Shown in pieces: positions 41,658-49,989 of a stretch of DNA of 64,000 nucleotides (position 1 is its first letter; each line of letters starts with the position of its first letter). The notes beneath the pieces were generated by a model that saw only the letters and a list, made by a program, of their open reading frames with translations, searched no databases and had not been told where the DNA came from. The stretch spans positions 1 to 64,000 of the forward strand of contig CACYQO010000035.1 of the NCBI GenBank assembly GCA_902776545.1. The letters are read 5' to 3'. The stretch comes from an uncultured Prevotellaceae bacterium. Its GTDB lineage: Bacteria > Bacteroidota > Bacteroidia > Bacteroidales > Bacteroidaceae. The position numbers and the translations under genes were made by a program.

Positions 41658-42998
41658 ATGAGAATAGAAAGAGAAATCATCAATCAGTTCAAAGCATGGA
41701 AAGACGCTCCTAATAGGAAGCCGATTCTGCTGAAAGGCGCTCGTCAGATTGGCAAGACGTGGGCGATGGAGACATTTGGTAAGGAGTGCTTCAAGTATTG
41801 TGTGAAGTTTGACTTCGACAGACAACCGGAACTGAAGTCAGTTTTTCAGGTAACCAAAGATCCCAAGCGACTTGTCAAAGAACTGGCATTATATCAGGAT
41901 CAGCCTATCATAGCTGGTGAGACGTTGATGATTTTCGACGAGATACAAGAGTGTGAGGAAGCACTTAACAGTCTGAAATACTTCTGCGAAGAAGCGCCAG
42001 AGTATCATATCATTGCAGCAGGATCGCTTTTGGGTGTTGCTGTCAAGAAGCGAAAGATGACGGTACCTGTTGGTAAGGTGAAAATCATCGACATGTATCC
42101 CATATCCTTCAAGGAATTTCTTCTTGCAAGCGATGCGCGTACCTATGAATATATAGAGTCACTGGAAGAAATCAGTCATCTGCCAGAGATTGTTTTGAAT
42201 AAGCTGCGAACAGAATATCGTCGTTATCAGGTTTCTGGTGGAATGCCTGAAGCAGTTGTGGCTTTATTGGATAATCAGGGTATAAGTGAGGTGGAATCAG
42301 CCCTCCAGGATATTCTCGACCTTTACGAACTGGATTTCTCAAAATATGCTGAGCCGCGCGAGATTCCACGTATTCATGCCATCTGGCATTCATTACCAGC
42401 CCAGTTATCTAAGGAGAATCGCAAGTTTATCTATAAAGTCATTAAGACGGGGGCTCGTTCAAAGGACTATGAAGATGCCCTGATGTGGCTTGAGGATGCA
42501 GGAATTATTTATCGAGTGTACAATATCAGCAAACCAGGCATGCCTATTTCTGCTTATGAAGAGACAGATGCATTCAAGGTATATGCCTGCGATTGTGGCT
42601 TGCTACGTCGATTGGCGCATCTGCCTTCAACGGTTGTGACTGACCCAATAGCCAATTATACAGAGTTTAAGGGAGCCATGGCTGAAAATGCTGTTTTGCA
42701 ATCCTTTATGTCATTGAAGGGTGCTCAGAAACCATATTATTGGACATCGCCTGGAACGGCAGAAGTGGAGTTCGTCATACAGTGGGGTGATGAGATTATT
42801 CCTATTGAAGTGAAGGCTGAGGAAAACATCAGTGGTAGCAGTCTCTCTGTCTATTTCAAGACCTATGCACCCCATTACCGCATGCGCTTCTCCATGTTAA
42901 ACCTCCAGTATAATGAGGGTTTGTTAAGCAGTCCAGCCCCCTTGGTTGGCTGGCTCGATAAGTGGATGTCGATATTGTATAATGTGAATCGTATATGA
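41658..42998 (+). CDS. AAA_14/DUF4143 ATPase
   Basis: The 446-residue protein has Walker A LLKGARQIGKTWAM (23-36), Walker B in LMIFDEIQEC (about 92-101), AAGSLLGVAV as sensor motif, and the DUF4143 C-terminal domain with an endonuclease-like fold (EVEFVIQWGDEIIPIEVKAE). Such ATPases are widespread and often horizontally acquired; their cellular role is unresolved. The stop overlaps the start of the decayed glycerophosphotransferase by 4 bases. Confidence 0.9.
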   Translation: MRIEREIINQFKAWKDAPNRKPILLKGARQIGKTWAMETFGKECFKYCVKFDFDRQPELKSVFQVTKDPKRLVKELALYQDQPIIAGETLMIFDEIQECEEALNSLKYFCEEAPEYHIIAAGSLLGVAVKKRKMTVPVGKVKIIDMYPISFKEFLLASDARTYEYIESLEEISHLPEIVLNKLRTEYRRYQVSGGMPEAVVALLDNQGISEVESALQDILDLYELDFSKYAEPREIPRIHAIWHSLPAQLSKENRKFIYKVIKTGARSKDYEDALMWLEDAGIIYRVYNISKPGMPISAYEETDAFKVYACDCGLLRRLAHLPSTVVTDPIANYTEFKGAMAENAVLQSFMSLKGAQKPYYWTSPGTAEVEFVIQWGDEIIPIEVKAEENISGSSLSVYFKTYAPHYRMRFSMLNLQYNEGLLSSPAPLVGWLDKWMSILYNVNRI

Positions 42999-43749
42999 TG
43001 AAGCAGAAGATCTGGAAACTCGTGAGGCCTGTAGTCAGGCCGTTGGGTGGGGCAATGATAATTGTCTTGTTCTACCTGTTGCGCGTGTTTCCTATTAAGA
43101 AGAATAAGGTTTTGGCATGTGTGTCAAATGGCAGACGCTATGATGATAATCAGAAGTATATCATGGAAGAGCTTCATAAGCCACGGCAGTTAGGACAAAG
43201 ACTATCTTCTTGAAGAATGCTTCGGACATGGCAGATGTTTTTATCTCGAATTCAGACCATCTCTCGGTTATCTATCGCAGGGCTTTCAAATATCATGGGC
43301 CTATCTGGAAATGTGGCTATCCAAAGAACGATATGCTGGTGCAGAACAATCATGAGGAGGGTATGAAGGCTCGTAAGGACTTAGGCATTCCTTCTGATCA
43401 GAAAATGTTGCTCTATGCGCCTACTTGGCGACTTCGTTTTACTCAGGAACACCACATCGACATGAATGTATATGATTTGGATATACAGCGTCTGTAAAAG
43501 ACGCTGACGAATAAATTTGGTGGTGAGTGGACGATGATGATCAGATTCCACCCATTTCTACGTCTCTATGCATTAGCAGAGGGGAAACATGATTTTGTGG
43601 ATACTTGTTCGATGATGAACCATTATGGTTATGAGTTGCATACGGTGATAGGTACGGCTGAGAACATAAAGATTACGACACCTGCTGACTACTTTTTGTT
43701 CAAGGCCATCATTGAAGCAAGGGAAGAAAGTGCTGTATTTGGATTTTAA
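42995..43749 (+). pseudogene. Decayed CDP-glycerol/ribitol phosphotransferase fused to a TarI/IspD remnant
   Basis: Pieces of a TagF/TarL-like transferase are visible: a membrane-proximal start (WKLVRPVVRPLGGAM), then after a deletion and frame change MADVFISNSDHLSVIYRRAF, CGYPKNDMLV and LLYAPTWRLRF, an in-frame TAA (43495-43497), and the continuation KFGGEWTMMIRFHPFL. This joins directly to the C-terminus of an IspD/TarI-type cytidylyltransferase (GTAENIKITTPADYFLFKA). At least three lesions are present. It is a remnant of a polyol-phosphate polymer locus. Confidence 0.8.
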
Positions 43750-43751
43750 TT

Positions 43752-43812
43752 ATTGAATATTGAAAATTGAACATTGAAAAGGGTGATTATTTTAGAGGGT
43801 GATTATTTTAGA
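43752..43812 (+). repeat. ATTGAAN heptamers and a 16-bp tandem duplication
   Basis: ATTGAAT, ATTGAAA, ATTGAAC and ATTGAAA follow each other exactly (43752-43779). They are followed by two copies of GGGTGATTATTTTAGA. The second copy overlaps the start of the SDR remnant. Confidence 0.8.
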
Positions 43813-44395
43813 AGATTTACGAAGGATGAGTGAGGCCAGGCTGCCTTGGCGAGAACTTGACGGAAAGACCGTCCTCGTTACTGGGGCTACAGGTATGTTG
43901 GCCTCTTACGTTACTTGGCTGTTGCTCCATCTGCATGAGCATGCGGGTATCAGTGTCTCTGTAGTGGCACTTTGCAGGAATCGTCAGAGGGCAGAGCAAT
44001 ATTTTGGCTCGTATGTAGGGAAGTCTTATTTCAGCCTGCTGATACAGGATGTCTGCGAGCCTATCACCTATGAGGGAAAGGTGGACTATGTATTCCATCT
44101 GGCAGGGAATGCCAGTCCTCATTTCATCAATACGGATCCTGTTGGTATTATGAAGTGTAATCTGCTGGGGACTATCAATGTGTTGGAAATGGCTCGGCAT
44201 CATGCCGCTAAGCGGGTTCTGTTCGCTTCGACACGAGAAGTATATGGAAAAAAGGATGCAGCCAATTCTAAGGGTTACTGCGCCTATAGACGAATTGCCC
44301 TTGATACAAGTAAATTGGAGACTCTGGGATGGAGCCCCCAAATAAGTCTTAAGGAAGGTTTAAGCCGTACTTTATTCAATCTCAGATCGGGATGA
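43799..44395 (+). pseudogene. NAD-dependent epimerase/dehydratase with internal deletion
   Basis: The 198-residue frame has an intact SDR N-terminal half: VLVTGATGMLASYV (27-40), DYVFHLAGNASP and LFASTREVYGK. It then jumps to the C-terminal end, ETLGWSPQISLKEGLSRTL, losing about 130 residues including the YxxxK lysine region. Normal relatives (dTDP-glucose/UDP-GlcA dehydratase type) have about 320-340 residues. It belongs to the decayed polyol-phosphate cluster just upstream. Confidence 0.75.
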
Positions 44396-44490
44396 GCTAT
44401 AGATTAGAGACGCGGCCAGCCTGCACATCATCCATTGATCAGTTGGATGCAAAGACGGCCGTTGCTTTCGAAGGCTACTTCCCTACTATA

Positions 44491-44958
44491 TTACTTCACC
44501 TCGTAAAGGACAGTGAGGGTGGGCTTGTAGGTGTTTTCGAGGGTGAGGGTGATGAAACCGCCGTCAGACTCGAACTTGGCGATCTTGTGATCGTCACCGT
44601 GTTTGGGCATGTTGGGCCAGGCACCTAATTCCTTCTCAAAGTCATCGCGCAGTTGCTGCCAAGTGCGGCGGGTACTGTCGTTGGTGGAGAGGGTGTAGTT
44701 CTCCTGCAGAGCCTGGAGCTTTCCGTCCTGCTGGGCGAGCATCAGACGGTAGTGATCACCAGTGCGGGCCATCACCACACGGGTAAAGGCAGAGTCGGTC
44801 TTGGCAGAGTCAACGGCATAGCCGCGCTGCTGGAGCGAGTCGATAAATGTCTGGAAGGGCAGGGCCATAGAGAGACCACGATAGGAGAATTCTTTCTTCT
44901 CACTGCTGCAGGAAACGATCAAGATACATGCTACAAATGCTACTAATAATTTCTTCAT
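44491..44958 (-). CDS. Hypothetical lipoprotein
   Basis: From the Met at 44958 the 155-residue protein has a lipoprotein signal peptide, MKKLLVAFVACILIVSC, with Cys17 as the lipid anchor followed by SSEKKEF (Bacteroidetes surface-export signals often have this acidic/polar stretch). The mature part is a small alpha/beta domain without a recognised family. A TACCTTTG box (44994-44987) lies 28 bases upstream of this start. It is transcribed divergently from the TonB receptor gene. Confidence 0.8.
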   Translation of the reverse strand: MKKLLVAFVACILIVSCSSEKKEFSYRGLSMALPFQTFIDSLQQRGYAVDSAKTDSAFTRVVMARTGDHYRLMLAQQDGKLQALQENYTLSTNDSTRRTWQQLRDDFEKELGAWPNMPKHGDDHKIAKFESDGGFITLTLENTYKPTLTVLYEVK

Positions 44959-45000
44959 AACGATATTCATTTATAAATTTCTGCTGCAAAGGTATGAAAA

Positions 45001-45083
45001 AATTGGATAATGGACAATGGAAAAAGGATAATTTTCAGTGGCGGCAGCAAATTATTCACTTTTCACTCTTCACTTTTCACTTA
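45001..45083. repeat. Mixed heptamer element in the divergent promoter region
   Basis: The left arm is AATGGAC/AATGGAA-like 7-bp units (45006-45030). The right arm is CTTTTCA/CTCTTCA units (45057-45082). It lies between the divergent promoters of the lipoprotein and TonB receptor genes. Confidence 0.6.
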
Positions 45084-45090
45084 AAAATCG

Positions 45091-45098
45091 TACCTTTG
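45091..45098 (+). promoter_or_regulatory. Promoter -7 box of the TonB receptor gene
   Basis: TACCTTTG lies 5 bases before the ATG at 45104. The transcript would start at or within a few bases of the start codon, so a leaderless mRNA is likely. Confidence 0.7.
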
Positions 45099-45103
45099 CA
45101 CCC

Positions 45104-47194
45104 ATGTTTGGACTTAGTATCCTACTTACAACGTTTTTGGCCCTGCCTTTGGCAGAGGAAGACACCATCCGCACGGAGCGGTTGGAGGAGGTTGTCGTGA
45201 CCTCCAACTCAGCCCGTCAGCGTATCCAGAATGTGCAGACGGGTGCCGAGGTGTTGCAGTTGGAAGACCTGACATCGGCTCCCCAGTTGTTTGGCGAGAC
45301 GGACATCATGCGCTCTATCCAGCTGTTGCCTGGCGTGAAGGCAGAGAGCGACGCCTCGAGCAGCTTTCAGGTGCGTGGCGGTACTTCGGCACAGAATCAG
45401 GTGCTCTTTGATCTGTCTCCCGTCTATAACTCAGGCCATCTGGCAGGTCTATTCTCGGCTTTCAATGACGATGCGCTGGCCTCGGCCACTCTCTATAAAG
45501 GTCTGCTGCCAGCCCAGTATGGCGGTGCCTCGTCGGCTGTACTCGACATCACGGGCAAGACGGGCAACAGGCACGACTGGCACGGTGGCGCCAGCATTGG
45601 CATCTTGTCAGCCAAAGGCACCATCGAAGGTCCTATCGCGAAGGATAAGGCCTCGCTGTTAGTGACAGCCCGACGTACGTATATGGATCTCTTTCTGAAA
45701 GCCTCGAAGGATTTCAGGGACAACACCCTCTATTTCTACGATGTCAACGTGAAGCTCGACTGGATGCTCAACCCGCAAAACCAGCTGTTCTTTACCTTCT
45801 TCACCAGCCACGACCGTACGGCTGTGGACAAGATGGCGGACATCCGCTGGAGCAATATGACGGCCAATCTGAAGTGGCTGCATCACTTCAAGGGAGACTC
45901 ATACGCCCAGACGACGGCCTACTACAGCAACTATCTGACGGACAACGGTGTGGACTTCCTGCGGATGAATCTCTGGTACAAAGGCCATATCCGTCAGGCC
46001 AGCCTCCGCCAGGATTTCCACCTTCCTCTTTCCTCTTTCCACTTTCCTCTAATATTGAAGGCCGGCTTGCAGACATCACTCTACAATGTGAAGTCGGCAG
46101 AGTGGCAGGTGCTGACCAAATACGACAAGGAAGAGCGTCGTGCCTGGGAGAATACTGGCTGGGTAAACGGCACGTTCAATCTGCGCCCAGACCTGCAGGC
46201 CTCGCTCGGACTGAGGCTTAATGCCTTCTCGCCCCTTGGTGGTTCACTTTATTACGACATCGAGGACAACGGGGAGATCGGCTGGTATTACAACTATGGC
46301 AAGAACGAAATCGTGAAGACCCACCTGACGCTGGAACCCAGAGCCAGTATCAGTTGGCAGCCCACGGCACTGACCAGCATCAAATTAGGCTATGCACGGA
46401 CCTCGCAGAATCTGCATGCCCTCAGGAACCAGAGCACATCGACACCCTTCGACCGCTATACCATCAGCAGTAATATCGTGGAGCCGGAGATAGCAGACCA
46501 GTGGAGTGGGGGATTCTATATGATGACGCCTGAGCAGGACTATGACTTCAGCGTGGAGGGTTATTACAGGAAGATACGGAATGTGCTCGACTATCGCGAT
46601 GGCAAGTCGTTCAGCAGTGAGATTGAGATAGAGCGTCTGACGTTAGCTGGCGACGGCAAGAGCTATGGTGTGGAACTCTGTGCCCGTAAAAACAGTGGCA
46701 GGCTGACGGGTTGGATAGGCTATACCCTCTCGTGGTCGAAGACCCGCATCGACGGCATCAATGGCGGACAATGGTACGATGCCAACAACGACCGTCGTCA
46801 CGACATCAATATCGTGGGTATGTTCCGACTGAACGATCGCTGGACTTTCAATGCTGCCTGGGTGTTCAACAGCGGGCAGGCCTTCACGGCTCCCAGCGGC
46901 AAGTATCAGATCATCGACAACTGGATCTACTATTATGCTGAGCGCAACGGCTATCGGGCACCAGACTATCATCGTCTGGATGTGAGTGCTGTATTTAAGA
47001 GTGGAAAGAGGAAAGTGGAAAGTGGAAAGAGAAATGTGGAGAAGGAGTGGGTGTTTGGCATCTATAATATATATAATAGGTATAACCCCTATTTGATCAA
47101 TTTTGAGGATAGTGCTGACGGAGCCCGTACCAAAGCCAAGCAGTATTCGCTGTTCGGCATCGTTCCGAGTGTGGCGTTTAATGTAATTTTTTAG
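45104..47194 (+). CDS. TonB-dependent outer-membrane receptor
   Basis: From MFGLSILLTTFLALPLAEED (signal peptide, 45104) the protein has 696 residues: a TonB-box-like ERLEEVVVTSN, a plug domain (DIMRSIQLLPGVKAESDASS, FQVRGGTSAQNQVLFD) and a 22-strand barrel ending AFNVIF with the terminal Phe. It has no N-terminal carboxypeptidase-regulatory domain, unlike SusC proteins. Two heptamer arrays lie in frame (46021-46048, 47001-47042). The DUF4249 lipoprotein directly downstream is its usual partner. The cargo is unknown. Confidence 0.92.
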   Translation: MFGLSILLTTFLALPLAEEDTIRTERLEEVVVTSNSARQRIQNVQTGAEVLQLEDLTSAPQLFGETDIMRSIQLLPGVKAESDASSSFQVRGGTSAQNQVLFDLSPVYNSGHLAGLFSAFNDDALASATLYKGLLPAQYGGASSAVLDITGKTGNRHDWHGGASIGILSAKGTIEGPIAKDKASLLVTARRTYMDLFLKASKDFRDNTLYFYDVNVKLDWMLNPQNQLFFTFFTSHDRTAVDKMADIRWSNMTANLKWLHHFKGDSYAQTTAYYSNYLTDNGVDFLRMNLWYKGHIRQASLRQDFHLPLSSFHFPLILKAGLQTSLYNVKSAEWQVLTKYDKEERRAWENTGWVNGTFNLRPDLQASLGLRLNAFSPLGGSLYYDIEDNGEIGWYYNYGKNEIVKTHLTLEPRASISWQPTALTSIKLGYARTSQNLHALRNQSTSTPFDRYTISSNIVEPEIADQWSGGFYMMTPEQDYDFSVEGYYRKIRNVLDYRDGKSFSSEIEIERLTLAGDGKSYGVELCARKNSGRLTGWIGYTLSWSKTRIDGINGGQWYDANNDRRHDINIVGMFRLNDRWTFNAAWVFNSGQAFTAPSGKYQIIDNWIYYYAERNGYRAPDYHRLDVSAVFKSGKRKVESGKRNVEKEWVFGIYNIYNRYNPYLINFEDSADGARTKAKQYSLFGIVPSVAFNVIF
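46021..46048 (+). repeat. CTTTCCT heptamers inside the TonB receptor gene
   Basis: Four 7-bp units (CCTTCCT, CTTTCCT, CTTTCCA, CTTTCCT) encode part of [12 protein letters not shown] in the barrel, probably in or near a loop. They are in the opposite orientation to the array at 47001. Confidence 0.88.
47001..47042 (+). repeat. GTGGAAA heptamers near the 3' end of the TonB receptor gene
   Basis: Six 7-bp units (GTGGAAA, GAGGAAA, GTGGAAA, GTGGAAA, GAGAAAT, GTGGAGA) encode SGKRKVESGKRNVE, between barrel strands close to the C-terminus. Confidence 0.88.
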
Positions 47195-47380
47195 AGGAAA
47201 GAGGAAAGAGATATGTTTTGTAGAGGAAAGAGGAAAGTGGAAATGTTTTATAGAGGAAAGAGGATAGTGGAAAGTGGAAAGAGAATAGATTGGAGGCAAA
47301 TAGATTGGAGCCAAATAGATTGGAGGCAGAAGGGAATGAGGTATTCTCTTTCCTCTTTCCTCTTTCCTCTTTCCACAATA
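47193..47380. repeat. GGAAAG heptamer palindromic element, copy 1
   Basis: The left arm has repeated GGAAAGA/GGAAAGT and ATGTTTT-TAGA segments (47193-47284). The core has three AGATTGGAG(G/C)CAAAT-like units then GAAGGGAATGAGGTATTCTC, and the right arm is CTTTCCT units (47346-47378). The core and arms recur in inverted orientation at 48716-48895. The right arm encodes the signal peptide of the next gene. Confidence 0.8.
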
Positions 47381-48139
47381 TTTCTTCTCGTAGGATGCGA
47401 GAAAGAGATTGACATCGACTATCGCAGCGTGGAGCCTATCTACGTGGTGGAGGCCTCGGTTTCGAATGATGGGATGACGGCCCGTGTCAGTATGACGCAG
47501 GATATGGATGACAACAATACGACGAGCGATATAACAGACGCCAACATTGTCGTGACTGGCAGTGACGGCAGCGAGACCAGGCTTGTCCATAAGAAGAATG
47601 GCATCTATCAGGCGACGGCAAAAGGACAGGTGGACGTGACGTATCAGATAGATGTGGAGGTGGACGGTCGTCATTTTACCTCGACCTCGACGATGCAGCG
47701 CATGCCGAAGATTAATAAGTTCCACTTCATCTGGAAGAAGATCATGGGCAATCGGTTCTTGATGGGAGAACTGTTGTTCCAGGATATCCCCAACGAGGAT
47801 AATTGGTATTTCTCGCATATCTATCGCAACCAACTTGGTTTCCGTTGGGCCGTGAAGCGAGACGATCAGAATCCGAACAAGGAATTGCAACAACTGTACT
47901 CCATCGCGAGAGAAGGCAGTGATGACAAGGATTTGTTGAGAGAGGGAGATCAGTTGCGGATAGAACTGCGTGCCATCGACCAACGGGCATACGACTATCT
48001 GTACTCCATGCAGATTATGGATAATACCAACACCAACCCTGTCCCGAACTTTACTGGCGGGTGTCTGGGGTATTTCTCAGCTTATAGTCAGGTGACCATC
48101 AACTATATCTACCATGAGGCAGATGTTGAGGAGGAGTAG
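47336..48139 (+). CDS. DUF4249 family lipoprotein, repeat-encoded signal peptide
   Basis: Starting at ATG 47336 the 267-residue protein has the signal peptide [20 protein letters not shown], then Cys21 and EKEIDIDY, the standard DUF4249 mature start. The hydrophobic signal core is read from CTTTCCT heptamers of a dispersed repeat. The longer frame from 47213 would add 41 residues read entirely from repeat DNA and would place the signal peptide internally. DUF4249 proteins are surface lipoproteins paired with TonB receptors, as here (141 bases apart). Confidence 0.85.
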   Translation: MRYSLSSFLFPLSTIFLLVGCEKEIDIDYRSVEPIYVVEASVSNDGMTARVSMTQDMDDNNTTSDITDANIVVTGSDGSETRLVHKKNGIYQATAKGQVDVTYQIDVEVDGRHFTSTSTMQRMPKINKFHFIWKKIMGNRFLMGELLFQDIPNEDNWYFSHIYRNQLGFRWAVKRDDQNPNKELQQLYSIAREGSDDKDLLREGDQLRIELRAIDQRAYDYLYSMQIMDNTNTNPVPNFTGGCLGYFSAYSQVTINYIYHEADVEEE

Positions 48140-48140
48140 T

Positions 48141-48278
48141 AGTTTATAGCTTATGGTTTATGGTTTATAGTTTATGGTTTATAGTTTATGGTTTATAGTT
48201 TATAGATGATAACCTTGCAAGCCCAGCTTCTGCCTATAGAAGTATTCATCTATAAACTATAAACTTTCAACTATAAAC
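48141..48278 (+). repeat. AGTTTAT heptamer palindromic element, copy 2
   Basis: The left arm (48141-48205) has nine AGTTTAT/GGTTTAT units. The core contains GATGATAAC..GCA and TTCTGCCTATAGAAG, and the right arm is CTATAAA units (48249-48278). It lies between the convergent DUF4249 and lipoprotein genes and shares arms and core with 37931-38052. Confidence 0.88.
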
Positions 48279-48285
48279 AAGATAA

Positions 48286-48864
48286 TCAGAGTTTGCGGAC
48301 GATGAAGGTAACGGTGACGTTATATTGTTCGTTCTCATATCGTAGCTGGAGGGTGTCGTCAGTGAAGTAAACCACTTGTGCCAGCATTTTCCCTTCGCCA
48401 TCGGGCTCCAGTCTCATGTTGTGATTGTCACACTGGTATTTGCCTTCGAAGATAACGTTACCGTAAGTGTCGTAGGCGATGAAAGTTCCTTCACGCACCA
48501 TACCGTTGTAGCTGCCATCGTCGTTGAACACAAACTGATCGTAGGCAAAGTTCTCGGGCCTCAGATCCGTATCACCTTCAATCACCACATCGCCTTCACC
48601 CCAGCCACGCTGCCAAGTGCCAACGATGACTTCACCAAGCCGTCGGCCGTCGTCATCGCCACCACCGCAGGAGGTAGTGAGAAATGAGAAGTGAAAAGTG
48701 AAAAGAAATATTGTGGAAAGAGGAAAGAGGAAAGAGGAAAGAGAATACCTTATCCCCTTCTGTCTCCAGTCATATCTCTTTCCACTTTCCACTTTCCTCT
48801 TTCCTCTATAAAACATTTCTCTTTCCTCGATAAAACATTTCTCTTTCCACTTTCCACTTTTCAC
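48286..48864 (-). CDS. Lipocalin-like lipoprotein with repeat-encoded N-terminus
   Basis: The frame encodes a long N-region followed by [20 protein letters not shown] and SFLTTSC-GGGDDDG, a lipoprotein signal peptide and lipobox, then a roughly 130-residue beta-rich domain starting LGEVIVGTWQRGWGEGD (lipocalin-like GTW). The signal core is again read from GGAAAGA/CTTTCCT heptamers and matches the DUF4249 gene's signal peptide. The ATG used there reads ATA here (GIRYSLSS), so the likely start is M17 (48816) or the first Met (48864). It is convergent with the DUF4249 gene. Confidence 0.7.
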   Translation of the reverse strand: MKSGKWKEKCFIEEREMFYRGKRKVESGKRYDWRQKGIRYSLSSFLFPLSTIFLFTFHFSFLTTSCGGGDDDGRRLGEVIVGTWQRGWGEGDVVIEGDTDLRPENFAYDQFVFNDDGSYNGMVREGTFIAYDTYGNVIFEGKYQCDNHNMRLEPDGEGKMLAQVVYFTDDTLQLRYENEQYNVTVTFIVRKL

Positions 48865-48895
48865 TTTTCACTTTTCACTTTACACTTTTCACTTT
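48716..48895. repeat. GGAAAG heptamer palindromic element, copy 2 (inverted)
   Basis: GGAAAGA units (48716-48744), then a core GAGAATACCTTATCCCCTTC with CTGTCTCCAGTC, then CTTTCCA/CTTTCCT units, ATAAAACATTTCTCTTTCC twice, and CTTTTCA units up to 48895. The core is a near copy of the reverse complement of that at 47285-47345. Confidence 0.82.
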
Positions 48896-49888
48896 TACGA
48901 GGTATTCCGCAATCTGCACGGCATTGAGGGCTGCACCCTTACGGATCTGATCACCAGAGAGCCAGAAGGTCAGACCGCAGTCGTCGGTGAGATCCTTGCG
49001 GATACGGCCTACGTAGACATCATCCTTGCCGGCAGTCTCGAGCGGCATGGGATAGGTCAGCGTGGTGGGATCGTCTTTCAGCGTACAACCAGGAGCAGCG
49101 GCAATCGCCTTCTGAGCCTCTTCGACACTGATGGGCTTCTCCGTCTCAATCCAAACGGACTCAGAGTGGGAGCGGAGAGAGCTGACGCGAACACACATGG
49201 CAGAGCACTTGGCATCGGTATGCATGATCTTACGCGTCTCGTTGTACATCTTCATCTCTTCCTTCGTGTAGCCATTGGGCTGGAAGACATCAATCTGGGG
49301 AATCACATTGTAAGCCAGCTGGTGGGCGAACTTCTTGACGGTCTTCACCTCGCCTTCCTCCACCATCTCCTTGTACTGCTGCTGGAGTTCAGCCATAGCG
49401 GCAGCACCGGCACCAGAGGCGCTCTGATAGGAGGCCACGTGGATGCGCTTGATATGAGAGATGTTTTCCAGCGGCTGGAGTACGACCACCATCATGATCG
49501 TCGTGCAGTTCGGGTTGGCGATGATGCCACGGGGACGGTTCAGGGCGTCCTCAGCATTGCACTCAGGCACTACGAGGGGTACATCGTCGTCCATACGGAA
49601 AGCACTGGAGTTGTCGATCATCACGGCACCATACTTCGTGATGGTCTCGGCAAACTCCTTCGATGTGCCTGCACCTGCAGAAGTAAAGGCGATGTCAACA
49701 TCCTTGAAATCATCGTTATGCTGAAGCAACTTCACCTCAATCTCTTTTCCCTTGAAGGTGTATTTCCTGCCTGCGCTGCGCTCTGAGCCAAACAGCACCA
49801 GTTCATCCATCGGGAAATTCCTCTCGTCAAGAATCCGCAGAAACTCCTGTCCCACGGCTCCACTTGCACCAACAATTGCTACTTTCAT
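48875..49888 (-). CDS. asd: Aspartate-semialdehyde dehydrogenase
   Basis: The 337-residue protein has the NADP motif [11 protein letters not shown] (5-15), catalytic Cys128 in NPNCTT, and the SYQSASGAG segment. It catalyses reduction of aspartyl phosphate on the path to lysine/DAP, threonine and methionine, and is normally essential for peptidoglycan. The last codons (VKVKSVK) lie in the CTTTTCA heptamers of the adjacent repeat. A TAATTTTG promoter box (49931-49924) is 36 bases upstream. Confidence 0.96.
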   Translation of the reverse strand: MKVAIVGASGAVGQEFLRILDERNFPMDELVLFGSERSAGRKYTFKGKEIEVKLLQHNDDFKDVDIAFTSAGAGTSKEFAETITKYGAVMIDNSSAFRMDDDVPLVVPECNAEDALNRPRGIIANPNCTTIMMVVVLQPLENISHIKRIHVASYQSASGAGAAAMAELQQQYKEMVEEGEVKTVKKFAHQLAYNVIPQIDVFQPNGYTKEEMKMYNETRKIMHTDAKCSAMCVRVSSLRSHSESVWIETEKPISVEEAQKAIAAAPGCTLKDDPTTLTYPMPLETAGKDDVYVGRIRKDLTDDCGLTFWLSGDQIRKGAALNAVQIAEYLVKVKSVK

Positions 49889-49923
49889 ACTACCTTTTTC
49901 TTTAAATGGTTACAATTTGGCTG

Positions 49924-49981
49924 CAAAATTACAAAAATTCTTTTAATCTGTGAAATCTGTGGCTAAAAAATCGTACCTTTG
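49924..49981. promoter_or_regulatory. Divergent promoters of asd and the antiporter
   Basis: TAATTTTG (49931-49924, minus) serves asd. TACCTTTG (49974-49981, plus) ends 8 bases before the antiporter ATG. The segment between holds an AATCTGTG-type repeat also found at 61118. Confidence 0.7.
49945..49964. repeat. AATCTGTGAAATCTGTGGCT repeat, copy 1
   Basis: These 20 bases are identical to 61118-61137. The sequence contains two ATCTGTG units. Both copies lie just outside a gene. Confidence 0.8.
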
Positions 49982-49989
49982 CACACAGA

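Noticed and set aside
47213-47335. Longer start for the DUF4249 lipoprotein
   Set aside because: The added 41 residues are read entirely from the repeat element and would put the signal peptide in the middle of the protein. The ATG at 47336 gives a standard lipoprotein signal.
46643-47983. Long minus-strand ORF (446 aa) antisense to the TonB receptor and DUF4249 genes
   Set aside because: It crosses two well-supported genes and includes the repeat arrays, has no domain, and its composition follows the complementary codons. It is a shadow ORF.
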